Below are positions 57,071 to 64,000 of a stretch of 64,000 nucleotides of DNA, piece by piece. This DNA is from Palsa-1392 sp036490335 (GTDB taxonomy: Bacteria; Verrucomicrobiota; Verrucomicrobiia; Chthoniobacterales; UBA10450): assembly GCA_036490335.1 (NCBI GenBank), contig DASXEB010000004.1, positions 186,001-250,000 on the forward strand, read 5' to 3'. The notes beneath the pieces were generated by a model. It was given only the letters and a program-made list of their open reading frames with translations. It made no database searches and was not told the DNA's origin. The position numbers and the translations under genes are program-made. Each line of letters starts with the position of its first letter. Position 1 is the first letter of the stretch.

Positions 57071-58549
57071 CTAGCAGACGAGAGGCAAGCCGCTGAGACG
57101 GGCACGAAGTTTTGCAAGGTCTTTCCGCAAAAGCCAAATGGCGACGATCACTCCGTGAAAGGCGGCGAGACATAGTTGCAGGACCAGGCTCAGGTTGAAG
57201 CTGCGCAAGATTAGCCACGCGCCAACTCCCAGCACGATCTGGATAACCAGATGAAAGCAGCGGCTGAGTTTGAACCACCCGCGCGCTCCTATCATTGCGA
57301 TGACAAAAAAGTCCTGCCCTAAGAAAGCGATGCGACTGACGAGAAAGCCATACGCGACGCCGATCAACCCATCCCAGCGCCACCCGAGATAGACGCAAAG
57401 AGCGACCAGCACTCCGGCAAAGCTATGAATGACCAAGCCTGCTCCGACACGGTCGAGCGGCCCGAGTTGCGCTAATGAGATATTGCTCATCGCGGTTATG
57501 CAAAAGGCGACGAGAATGGGAGGAAGAATCGGCTCGATCGCGTTCGCAAGACTGGGGCCTAACCACAGAGTAAGGAGCGCATGCCTCCAGACCACGATCC
57601 AAACCGCGACGAGAACCAGCCACCCATACATGATATCGAATGACTCTTCGTATATCTCTGCGACTTTTTCTTTTCCGCCCGCACCGACTGCGCGGCTGCT
57701 ATTGCCGAAAATAGGACCCATGATCGAGACGCTAAGTCCGTTAACGCGCTGTCCGGCATTACTGCAGATGGCGTAATGCGCGAAATCGACTGGCGCGGCC
57801 AGCCGTCCGAGCGCCAGGCGATCGATCCCTCCGAGAACGTTATTGACCAGCAGGGTGAGAAAGGTCTTTACGGTAAAGCTGGCCATTTCTTTCATGCGGG
57901 CGAGCCGGGCGAAGCTCCAATGCAAGCCGAAGTTATACCGACTCCGTGCGTGCCAGGTAAGCGCGACCAACTGGATCGCGGCCAGAAGGCTGCCCCAGGC
58001 GATGATGAGGATCGGATTACGAGTAAGGCCAGCGATGGCGACCGCTCCGCAGACTTGCGCAATCGACGCGACTACTCGCAGGATGCTGATAAAGCGGAAA
58101 TCAAGATTGACCTGCGCGAGAATGTTCCAGAACTGACCATAGTAGGAAAAGAAGAGACCGAAGCCGGCGGCGACAAAGGACCATTGCAAGGTCGTAACAT
58201 TGGCCGGGCTGACATTAAACCAGCGCGGTCCCCAGATAAGACCTAGGAAGGTGAACGCCAGCGCCATGACAAGGAGGAGTGGTATGGCGACCGCATTGCC
58301 GGTGCCCCAGTAACTCTTCGCCGCTTCAAGATCACCCCTGCCCAGCTCGACTCCGACATAGCGACCTACGGCCACCCCCAGTCCAAGATCGGCAAAGCCG
58401 AACGATCCACTGAGACTCGCGACATAGAAGACGAGGGCGTAAAGATCAGCACCCAGATAGCGATAGAAAAGGGGGATCGAGGCAAGGTTTAGCACCGTGA
58501 CGACAAGCAGCGGCGCCATGCTCCAAAGCGTCTGCCGGCGGACACTCAT
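57071..58549 (-). CDS. Polysaccharide flippase (Wzx-like)
   Basis: A 492-residue protein with about 12-14 membrane segments in the MATE/MOP pattern: LWSMAPLLVVTVLNLASIPLFYRYLGADLYALVFYVASL, GFADLGLGVAVGRYVGVELGRGD, FLTLLVNNVLGGIDRLALGRLAAPVDFAHYAI. It would move lipid-linked units across the inner membrane for the polymerase/ligase at 46670. Confidence 0.9.
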   Translation of the reverse strand: MSVRRQTLWSMAPLLVVTVLNLASIPLFYRYLGADLYALVFYVASLSGSFGFADLGLGVAVGRYVGVELGRGDLEAAKSYWGTGNAVAIPLLLVMALAFTFLGLIWGPRWFNVSPANVTTLQWSFVAAGFGLFFSYYGQFWNILAQVNLDFRFISILRVVASIAQVCGAVAIAGLTRNPILIIAWGSLLAAIQLVALTWHARSRYNFGLHWSFARLARMKEMASFTVKTFLTLLVNNVLGGIDRLALGRLAAPVDFAHYAICSNAGQRVNGLSVSIMGPIFGNSSRAVGAGGKEKVAEIYEESFDIMYGWLVLVAVWIVVWRHALLTLWLGPSLANAIEPILPPILVAFCITAMSNISLAQLGPLDRVGAGLVIHSFAGVLVALCVYLGWRWDGLIGVAYGFLVSRIAFLGQDFFVIAMIGARGWFKLSRCFHLVIQIVLGVGAWLILRSFNLSLVLQLCLAAFHGVIVAIWLLRKDLAKLRARLSGLPLVC

Positions 58550-58709
58550 CGATGACTAAAGCGAACAGCTCCCGAAAGCCTTGGGTTCCCCTCTGCGACA
58601 ACGAGGACTGCAGCATCAAACTTCGGCGAAAGAAGATGCAGCAGGCCACGAGGATGGCGACTCGCGCAGTTAACATTTGTGATTGGCAACACTGTAAAAG
58701 AAAGGTGGT

Positions 58710-59444
58710 TTAGGGGGCAGACGAGGTCGGATGTTTGGTCGAGGCTATCTCTATCGCCACCTGCTCGTTAGTGCCGACGTAGCCAAGATACTCATAACCG
58801 ATTTGATTTGCCGCTGTCACTTCCTGAAAGGCTTTGAACTCGCCTTCCTCCCAGTTCGGGTAGTTGAAGTATTCGTCAAAGACGATGATCGAGCCTTGAT
58901 CGAGGCGTTCGGCGCAACCAGTCAAGACTTGCAGGGTCGACGAGTAGAGGTCGCAGTCGATATGCAGAAATTTTATTCGACCCGGATGCGTGGCCAGAAA
59001 GCCGTCCAGTGTGGCGTTGAACCAGCCAATCACCAGCTCGGCGTTAGGTGGGACTTGCGGCGGGCGCTCCAAGGCGAACGTCCCGCCCGGACTCCCACTG
59101 CGCCAATCTTCGGGTAGGCCTTGGAAGGAATCGAATCCGTAGATTTTCTGATCGAAGATTTGCGCGAGCGTTCGGAGCGACTGCCCCTGCCAGACGCCGA
59201 ACTCCAGGACCAGGCCTTCGTCCGCGCGCGACTTTTCGGCGGCGAATCTCAGCAAGGCGTCGCGACTTTTGAAGGCCGGAGTGGTCGCCATCCGGCGCAG
59301 CACGTAGGCCGCGGTGCTCGAGACCGCTGCGCGCTGCAGAGCGAGCGCGATGTTCTGTTCCATCCGGTAACCCGCGCTGACCGCGAGTTGGGTAAAGACG
59401 GGATCAAATCCGCGGCGGAGAAGGTTCTTGAGCTTGTCGGGCAT
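58710..59444 (-). CDS. TylF/MycF-like O-methyltransferase
   Basis: A 244-residue protein: LVLEFGVWQGQSLRTLAQIF, KIYGFDSFQGLPEDWRSGSPGGTFALERPPQVP, and IKFLHIDCDLYSSTLQVLTGCAERLDQGSIIVFDEYFNYPNW. The acidic pair in HIDCD and FDEYF matches the metal site of macrocin-type sugar O-methyltransferases. Start at 59444 is preferred over 59462. It is the third methyltransferase in the locus, which suggests a methylated glycan. Confidence 0.9.
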   Translation of the reverse strand: MPDKLKNLLRRGFDPVFTQLAVSAGYRMEQNIALALQRAAVSSTAAYVLRRMATTPAFKSRDALLRFAAEKSRADEGLVLEFGVWQGQSLRTLAQIFDQKIYGFDSFQGLPEDWRSGSPGGTFALERPPQVPPNAELVIGWFNATLDGFLATHPGRIKFLHIDCDLYSSTLQVLTGCAERLDQGSIIVFDEYFNYPNWEEGEFKAFQEVTAANQIGYEYLGYVGTNEQVAIEIASTKHPTSSAP

Positions 59445-59658
59445 TCTCACGGCGGCGAGCAAGATGACCTACGTGGCTTAAAATTCCAGTCCAAGTCTGG
59501 CGCAGAAACGAGACGCCAGCTCACGCTGGCAGCTTTCAGGCTGCCTAACGAGCATAGCTCTCCCGCGTGCGTCAGACCGAGAGATGGATGCGTTGCTTCA
59601 CCGCCCGGACGCCGGTTGACAGAGTTGCTCCGGGAATTTTTCGCGGAATTTTTTTAAC

Positions 59659-59850
59659 TCAGTGCCCGTAACCGGCGGCGGAGGCAGCCGCGCCGACCGC
59701 TTCGCCGCCGTTGCCGACGCCGCTATTGAGGGAGCCGGTTTGCGAAGTGCTGCTCGAGGTTGGACCGGCCGTTCCCTGAGATTGATTTGCGCACCCGGCG
59801 AACGCTACGGCGGCGGCGAGGAGGATGGAAAGGAGAAGGGCGTGTTTCAT
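59659..59850 (-). CDS. Small lipoprotein
   Basis: A 63-residue protein: MKHALLLSILLAAAVAFAGCANQS has a clear lipobox (AFAGC), followed by a Ser/Thr/Gly/Ala-rich chain ending AAGYGH. No function is known. Start at 59850 gives the signal. Confidence 0.68.
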   Translation of the reverse strand: MKHALLLSILLAAAVAFAGCANQSQGTAGPTSSSTSQTGSLNSGVGNGGEAVGAAASAAGYGH

Positions 59851-60017
59851 CTTTCCCTCATCGTTAGAAACGCGAAAAACGGATGCCGGGCGCATCGCTT
59901 TTCGGAGAAGGGAGAGGTCTTTTTTCGGAGTTTTCCCCTCGCAGCGGCAGTTTTTTCTGGACATCTGCCGGTGAGCGGGTGTATCGCATTTGCGGTAAGG
60001 ATTAACAAAAAAGTCAT

Positions 60018-61679
60018 ATGCACAAAACTATACTAACTAACTACCTGAAAAATACTCGAGGAACGACATTTGCGTCCGTCGCAGCGTTGCTTCTCTCCGT
60101 TGGTGGGTTGTGCGCCGTGCAGGCTGCGCAACTCCAATCGATGCCGACCAGGCACACCTGGCCGGTCGTCACGCAGGGTCAGGCCCGGTTTGTCCAGACG
60201 CTGGATAAGACGGCCACGCTTCATCTGTCGATCAGTCTCCCGCTGCGCGATGAAAACGGACTGAAAGGATTTATCGATAATCTTTACAACCCGGCCAGCC
60301 CTAACTATCGGCAATTCCTGACCGTGGCGCAATTCCGCGACATGTTCGGGCCGACTCAAAGCGACTTCGATAACGTCGTTCGCTGGTCGCGCGAAAATGG
60401 TTTCGTCGTCACGGAGACGGCGGCCAATCGCATGCTCATCCAGGTGAACGGTCGCGTCTCGGATATTGAGAAGGCGTTTCACGTCAATCTCAACGTCTAC
60501 CATGATGCCGCTGAAAATCGCGACTTCTACGCGCCCGACCGCGAGCCGATGACCGATTCGCCGGCCGCGCTTCTGCACGTCTCCGGCCTCGATAACTATT
60601 CACTCGCGAAGCCGGCCGTCGCCCACAGCGACGCCGCCCCGCAGGCGACTGGTTCGGGTCCTGGCGGTCAGTTTATCGGCAGTGATTTCCGCGCCGCCTA
60701 TTACGGCAGCGGGAAGCTGAACGGCAAAAATCAGTCGCTCGGTCTGCTCGAATACGTGGGCTATAATCCGACCGACATCACCCTTTACTTCAACACCGTC
60801 GGCCAGACGTTGAAAACCAAGGTGGTCCCGGTCTCGACCGACGGCACACCAGCGACCTGCACAACCTGCGATGATACCGAGCAATCGCTCGACATCGAAG
60901 ACGGCATCTCGATGGCCCCTGGCATGAAGCAGTGTGTGGTGTATGTCGGCAGCACCGACACCGCGATGCTCAATCGCATGGTGAGCGACAACAGTTGCAA
61001 ACAGCTCAGCTCCTCGTGGGAATGGCGTCCGGCCGATGCGAGCACGCTCGACCCGATCTTCATGGAAATGGCCGCACAAGGTCAGAACTTCTTCGAGGCT
61101 TCAGGCGATGATGGCGCTTACAATTCCGGCACGGAGTATTCCTGGCCGGCCGATGATCAAAACATCACCGCGGTCGGTGGCACCGATCTCGTGACCAACG
61201 GTCCTGGTGGCGCGTGGATGTCGGAAACAGCGTGGGTCGATAGCGGCGGCGGTATCTCGCTCAACAACATCAAGATTCCGACCTATCAGAAAAACAAAAT
61301 CGTCGTGAACAAAACGAACAAGGCGTCGAAGACGCTGCGTAACGTGCCCGACGTCGCGGCGGAAGGTAACTTCGATAACTACATCTGCTACGATGGTCAT
61401 TGCGCCGGCGGTTGGGGTGGCACCAGCTTCGCGACTCCGCGTTGGGGTGGCTTCCTCGCGCTCGCCAATCAGCAGGCGACCAAGGGAGGCGGATCTCCGC
61501 TCGGCTTCATCAATCCGGCGATCTATGCGATCGGCGAAGGCTCAAGCTACACCAGCAACTTCCACGACATCACGGTTGGCGGTAATGGTGGCTACACGGC
61601 GGTTGCCGGTTACGACCTGGTCACTGGTTGGGGCAGCATGATCGGACCGACGCTCATCAATACCCTGACCGCTAAATAA
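60018..61679 (+). CDS. Secreted S53 (sedolisin/kumamolisin) peptidase B
   Basis: A 553-residue pre-pro peptidase. N-terminal signal (ASVAALLLSVGGLCAVQA, cleavage after about 37), pro-domain about 45-215, catalytic Glu288 and Asp292 (EQSLD) and Ser470 (GGTSFATP), C-terminal DLVTGWGSMIG. Close in layout to peptidase A but with no CCTAACGA copy in 1.66 kb. A strong terminator follows. Expression may be high: codons are regular and GC-rich. Confidence 0.92.
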   Translation: MHKTILTNYLKNTRGTTFASVAALLLSVGGLCAVQAAQLQSMPTRHTWPVVTQGQARFVQTLDKTATLHLSISLPLRDENGLKGFIDNLYNPASPNYRQFLTVAQFRDMFGPTQSDFDNVVRWSRENGFVVTETAANRMLIQVNGRVSDIEKAFHVNLNVYHDAAENRDFYAPDREPMTDSPAALLHVSGLDNYSLAKPAVAHSDAAPQATGSGPGGQFIGSDFRAAYYGSGKLNGKNQSLGLLEYVGYNPTDITLYFNTVGQTLKTKVVPVSTDGTPATCTTCDDTEQSLDIEDGISMAPGMKQCVVYVGSTDTAMLNRMVSDNSCKQLSSSWEWRPADASTLDPIFMEMAAQGQNFFEASGDDGAYNSGTEYSWPADDQNITAVGGTDLVTNGPGGAWMSETAWVDSGGGISLNNIKIPTYQKNKIVVNKTNKASKTLRNVPDVAAEGNFDNYICYDGHCAGGWGGTSFATPRWGGFLALANQQATKGGGSPLGFINPAIYAIGEGSSYTSNFHDITVGGNGGYTAVAGYDLVTGWGSMIGPTLINTLTAK

Positions 61680-61707
61680 GTCTCACTGGAGATAAACAGA
61701 TAGTTCG

Positions 61708-61751
61708 CCCAGGGGCGTTCCTGCATGCAGGGCGCCCCTGGGTTCTTTTTT
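61708..61751 (+). terminator. Intrinsic terminator after sedolisin B
   Basis: A 10-bp perfect stem (CCCAGGGGCG 61708-61717 / CGCCCCTGGG 61733-61742), loop with a smaller inner hairpin (CCTGCATGCAGG), followed by TTCTTTTTT. It lies 28 bp after the stop. Confidence 0.88.
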
Positions 61752-61859
61752 GCCCCGATGCGTCGCGCTTCCGGCCGCGTCGCAGGCTCCTCGCCGGAAC
61801 TCATACTCGTTAGGCAAAGCGATCCGAAGGCGACAGCGCGACGCTTTGCGTGCGGCGTG

Positions 61860-63033
61860 ATGCTTTCCCAAGCTAATGCGATGAGGTTTCGCGCCGGAAG
61901 TTTCAAACTCGTCTGGGCACAAACTGGCAAAGCTGAAACAAACCAGCTGCCCTCCTTCGACCAGAAAACGATCCCGACCGGCAAAGGCCCCCGATTTATT
62001 GCCGTCGCCGATCTGAATCACGACCACAAACCCGACCTCATCGTCGCTAACGCCGAAAGCGGCACGCTGACCATCCTGCTCGGCGACGGGCGCGGAGATT
62101 TCGTTGCGAGCAAAGCCTCGCCCATTCTCGCCGGCCATTTGCCTAACGACATCGCGGTCGCCGACATGAATCGCGACGGCAACCTCGACCTCGTCATCGC
62201 CAACCATCAATCGCCTTTACCTCACCATTCTGCTCGGCGATGGTCGCGGCGGTTTTCATCCCGCGCCCGGCTCGCCTTTCGATGTCCATTCGCGGCCTCA
62301 TCCGCACGGAGTCGTTGCCGGCGATTTTAGCGGGAACGGAAATCTCTCAGTTGCGATCGACAGTTGGGCCGAAAACAAAATCGAGCTTCTCGAAAGCGAC
62401 GGCCGCGGCAGCTTGCGCATTCCCGGCCGCTTCTTTGCCGTCGGTCGCCGGCCCTACGAGCGGCTTCGTTCCGCCGATTTCAATCACGACGGCCATCCCG
62501 ACATCGTCACCACCAACCTCGATGGTGACACCGTCACGATCCTGCTCGGCGACGGCAAAGGCGGCCTGCGCGCCGCGGCCGGTTCGCCCTTTCCGGCGGG
62601 CGCAAAACCGTGGCAGGTCGCGATTGACGATTTCAACCGCGACGGCCGCGCCGATCTCGCGATCATCCCTTACGAGCGCGATCTCCCCGACCCGCGTCGC
62701 AACGTCGTGACGATTTTGCTCGGCGACGGGAGCGGCGGATTCACACCGTCGCCGGCGAGTTTGTCTCTCGGCGGGTGTCACGGCCCCGAAGCGATTGCGA
62801 CTGGCGACGTGAACGGCGACGGCTACCGCGACATCGTCGTCAGTTGCGCGGAGAGCAAGAATCTTGCGATCTTTTTGGGCGAACCTGGCGGCACATTTTT
62901 GCGCACCTTTGTTCCCGCGGCGGGCGGCTGGGGAGGCGTGGCCTGCGCCGATCTGAATGGCGACGGCAAGGACGACATCATCACCGCGAACTACGATGCC
63001 GGGACGATCACGGTTTATTTGAGCAAGAATTGA
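61860..63033 (+). pseudogene. FG-GAP/VCBS repeat protein with a frameshift
   Basis: Two overlapping frames together encode an FG-GAP propeller. The first, from about 61860, has FIAVADLNHDHKPDLIVANAESGTLTILLGDGRGDF and DIAVADMNRDGNLDLVIANHQS, then loses similarity at about 62215. The second frame picks up at YLTILLGDGRGGF and runs to TAA-adjacent stop at 63033 with further blades (SADFNHDGHPDIVTTNLDGD, GDVNGDGYRDIVVSC, ADLNGDGKDDIITANYDAG). A net one- or two-base indel around CGCCTTTACCTC explains this. Calcium-binding DxNxDG loops are intact in each part. Whether it is decay or a sequence error cannot be told. Confidence 0.75.
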
Positions 63034-63122
63034 ATGCGTCGCTCGGAGCCACGATGCCGGGATTTTCCGGCGCCGCCTGGCGGCGGGGCCACATCGAGCA
63101 GGCTCGTTAGGCGTAGCTGAGG

Positions 63123-64000
63123 CTACTTCTTGTAGTACGGCACTTCCGGGAGGACCGGCGGCTCGACTGTGTTGGGAGCGGCGGCCTCGGCTTCTTCTTC
63201 TTCCTCGGTCGGATTGATCGGCTGTCCGGCCGGATTGACCAGCCGCGCCGTCACGAAGATGACGAGATTGCTCTTGATATGTTGTTCCGCGTTTGTGCGG
63301 AACAAACGCCCGATGAGCGGAATGTCGCCGAGAATCGGCGTCTTGTCCTCCGTCTTCTGCACATCCTCGCGCATCAAACCGCCGAGCACGACCGTCTGGC
63401 CGTCCCAGACGCTCACGCTCGTCGTCACTTTGCGCGAATTGAAGATCGGCTGATTAATCACGTTCGGCGTCAGCGTGAAGCTGGAGGCGATTCCCAAGGC
63501 GTTGGTCGTTACCGACTGGATCGGACTGCCGTAATTGATGAAGCCTTCAAACTCGACGACCTGCGGGACGAGATTGAGATCAATCGTCACACCATCCGGA
63601 CCGACAACCGGCTCGACCTCGAGCGTCACGCCGGTGTTGCGCGTTTCGAAACCGGTCGGCGTGGTGGGCGTAACTGGGAATGCGCCTGTTCCGCCGCCGC
63701 TGCCACCACCGATACCGAGAGGAATGTTAGTGGTATCGGTCCGATCCGGAATTTTCGGCGGATCGAACTGCGTCGGGTAACGAAACTCGCGCACGATCTC
63801 GATCACCGCGCGCTGTCCGCTTTTCGTCGTCACGCGCGGCGCCGAGAGCAGATCGACGCCTTTCTTTTGATTCAACGCCCTAACGACAACCTGAAATTGG
63901 GGATCGGTGAAGACGCCGCTCAAGGCAAAGATGCCGGGCGCGACCGCGCTCGTTCCCCCGGTTGCGCCCGCGAGGAGCGCATCGAGTGGATTCACCGTGA
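63123..64000 (-). CDS. Secretin (type II/III secretion or type IV pilus), C-terminal part, 5' partial
   Basis: The C-terminal 290 residues of a GspD/PilQ-type secretin: VLSAPRVTTKSGQRAVIEIVREFRYP-like strand (DLLSAPRVTTKSGQRAVIEI), a Gly/Pro/Thr-rich insertion, GVTLEVEPVVGPDGVTIDLNLVPQVVEF, and the secretin core SVSVWDGQTVVLGGLMREDVQKTEDKTPILGDIPLIGRLF. An acidic Glu-rich tail (NPTEEEEEAEAAA) follows. The frame is open at the window edge, so the start is outside. It forms the outer-membrane channel. Motif at 63879. Confidence 0.9.
   Translation of the reverse strand, partial: TVNPLDALLAGATGGTSAVAPGIFALSGVFTDPQFQVVVRALNQKKGVDLLSAPRVTTKSGQRAVIEIVREFRYPTQFDPPKIPDRTDTTNIPLGIGGGSGGGTGAFPVTPTTPTGFETRNTGVTLEVEPVVGPDGVTIDLNLVPQVVEFEGFINYGSPIQSVTTNALGIASSFTLTPNVINQPIFNSRKVTTSVSVWDGQTVVLGGLMREDVQKTEDKTPILGDIPLIGRLFRTNAEQHIKSNLVIFVTARLVNPAGQPINPTEEEEEAEAAAPNTVEPPVLPEVPYYKK

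Overview
The window looks like a chromosomal segment of a GC-rich Verrucomicrobiota bacterium, most likely near Chthoniobacterales/Spartobacteria. The 16S rRNA at 12490-14053 carries ACACCTACGGGTGGCAGC (12839-12856), the target of the verrucomicrobial EUB338-III probe. The protein content fits: a PEP-CTERM protein, S53 peptidases, a very long BNR/VPS10-like protein, a beta-helix protein with tandem C-terminal modules, and a secretin. Family placement is from memory of families, not from a search.

Layout. 1-11.8 kb: 3' part of a trehalose synthase/maltokinase fusion, a secreted sedolisin, small envelope proteins, a family 2 glycosyltransferase, a DMT transporter, and an SRPBCC/ArsR pair in which both genes carry an in-frame stop. 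11.8-17.5 kb: a 16S gene closed by its own terminator, then tRNA-Ala and tRNA-Ile standing apart on either side of a coupled M16 peptidase pair; no 23S gene is present. 17.4-35.7 kb: housekeeping and envelope genes (VanZ, manA, DUF971, yggS, DUF72, BaiN-like flavoprotein, PEP-CTERM protein, nadE, CPBP protease, propeller proteins, LolA-like protein, TPR protein). 35.7-38.6 kb: tRNA-Thr, tuf, tRNA-Trp, secE, nusG and rplK, ending where rplA-rplJ-rplL-rpoB would be expected. 38.6-59.5 kb: a beta-helix surface protein, then a surface-glycan locus (glf, about seven glycosyltransferases, epimerase, acetyltransferase, three methyltransferases, polymerase/ligase-like protein, flippase). 59.6-64 kb: small lipoprotein, second sedolisin, a frameshifted FG-GAP protein, and the C-terminal part of a secretin.

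Two sequence phenomena stand out. (1) The octamer CCTAACGA/TCGTTAGG, usually as GCCTAACGA, occurs about 65 times exactly plus about 20 near copies, on both strands, inside and between genes; about 2 would be expected by composition. It reads in frame mainly as Pro-Asn-Asp/Glu or Ser-Leu-Gly, provides stop codons for several genes, fills short intergenic spacers, has an extended form (CCTAACGAGTATAAG-like), and is sparse in the glycan locus and absent from the rRNA region. It behaves like a genome-wide signal (DNA-uptake-like or chromosome-organising), function unknown. (2) Three intergenic arrays (24.5-25.0, 45.56-45.74, 50.27-50.61 kb) have unrelated sequences but the same 21-bp period, with strongly diverged units and almost invariant unit length.

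Most genes lack a recognisable Shine-Dalgarno sequence although the 16S anti-SD is intact. Several genes are broken (SRPBCC, ArsR, a glycosyltransferase remnant, FG-GAP, the end of the 23.7-kb protein); each could be real decay or an assembly error.
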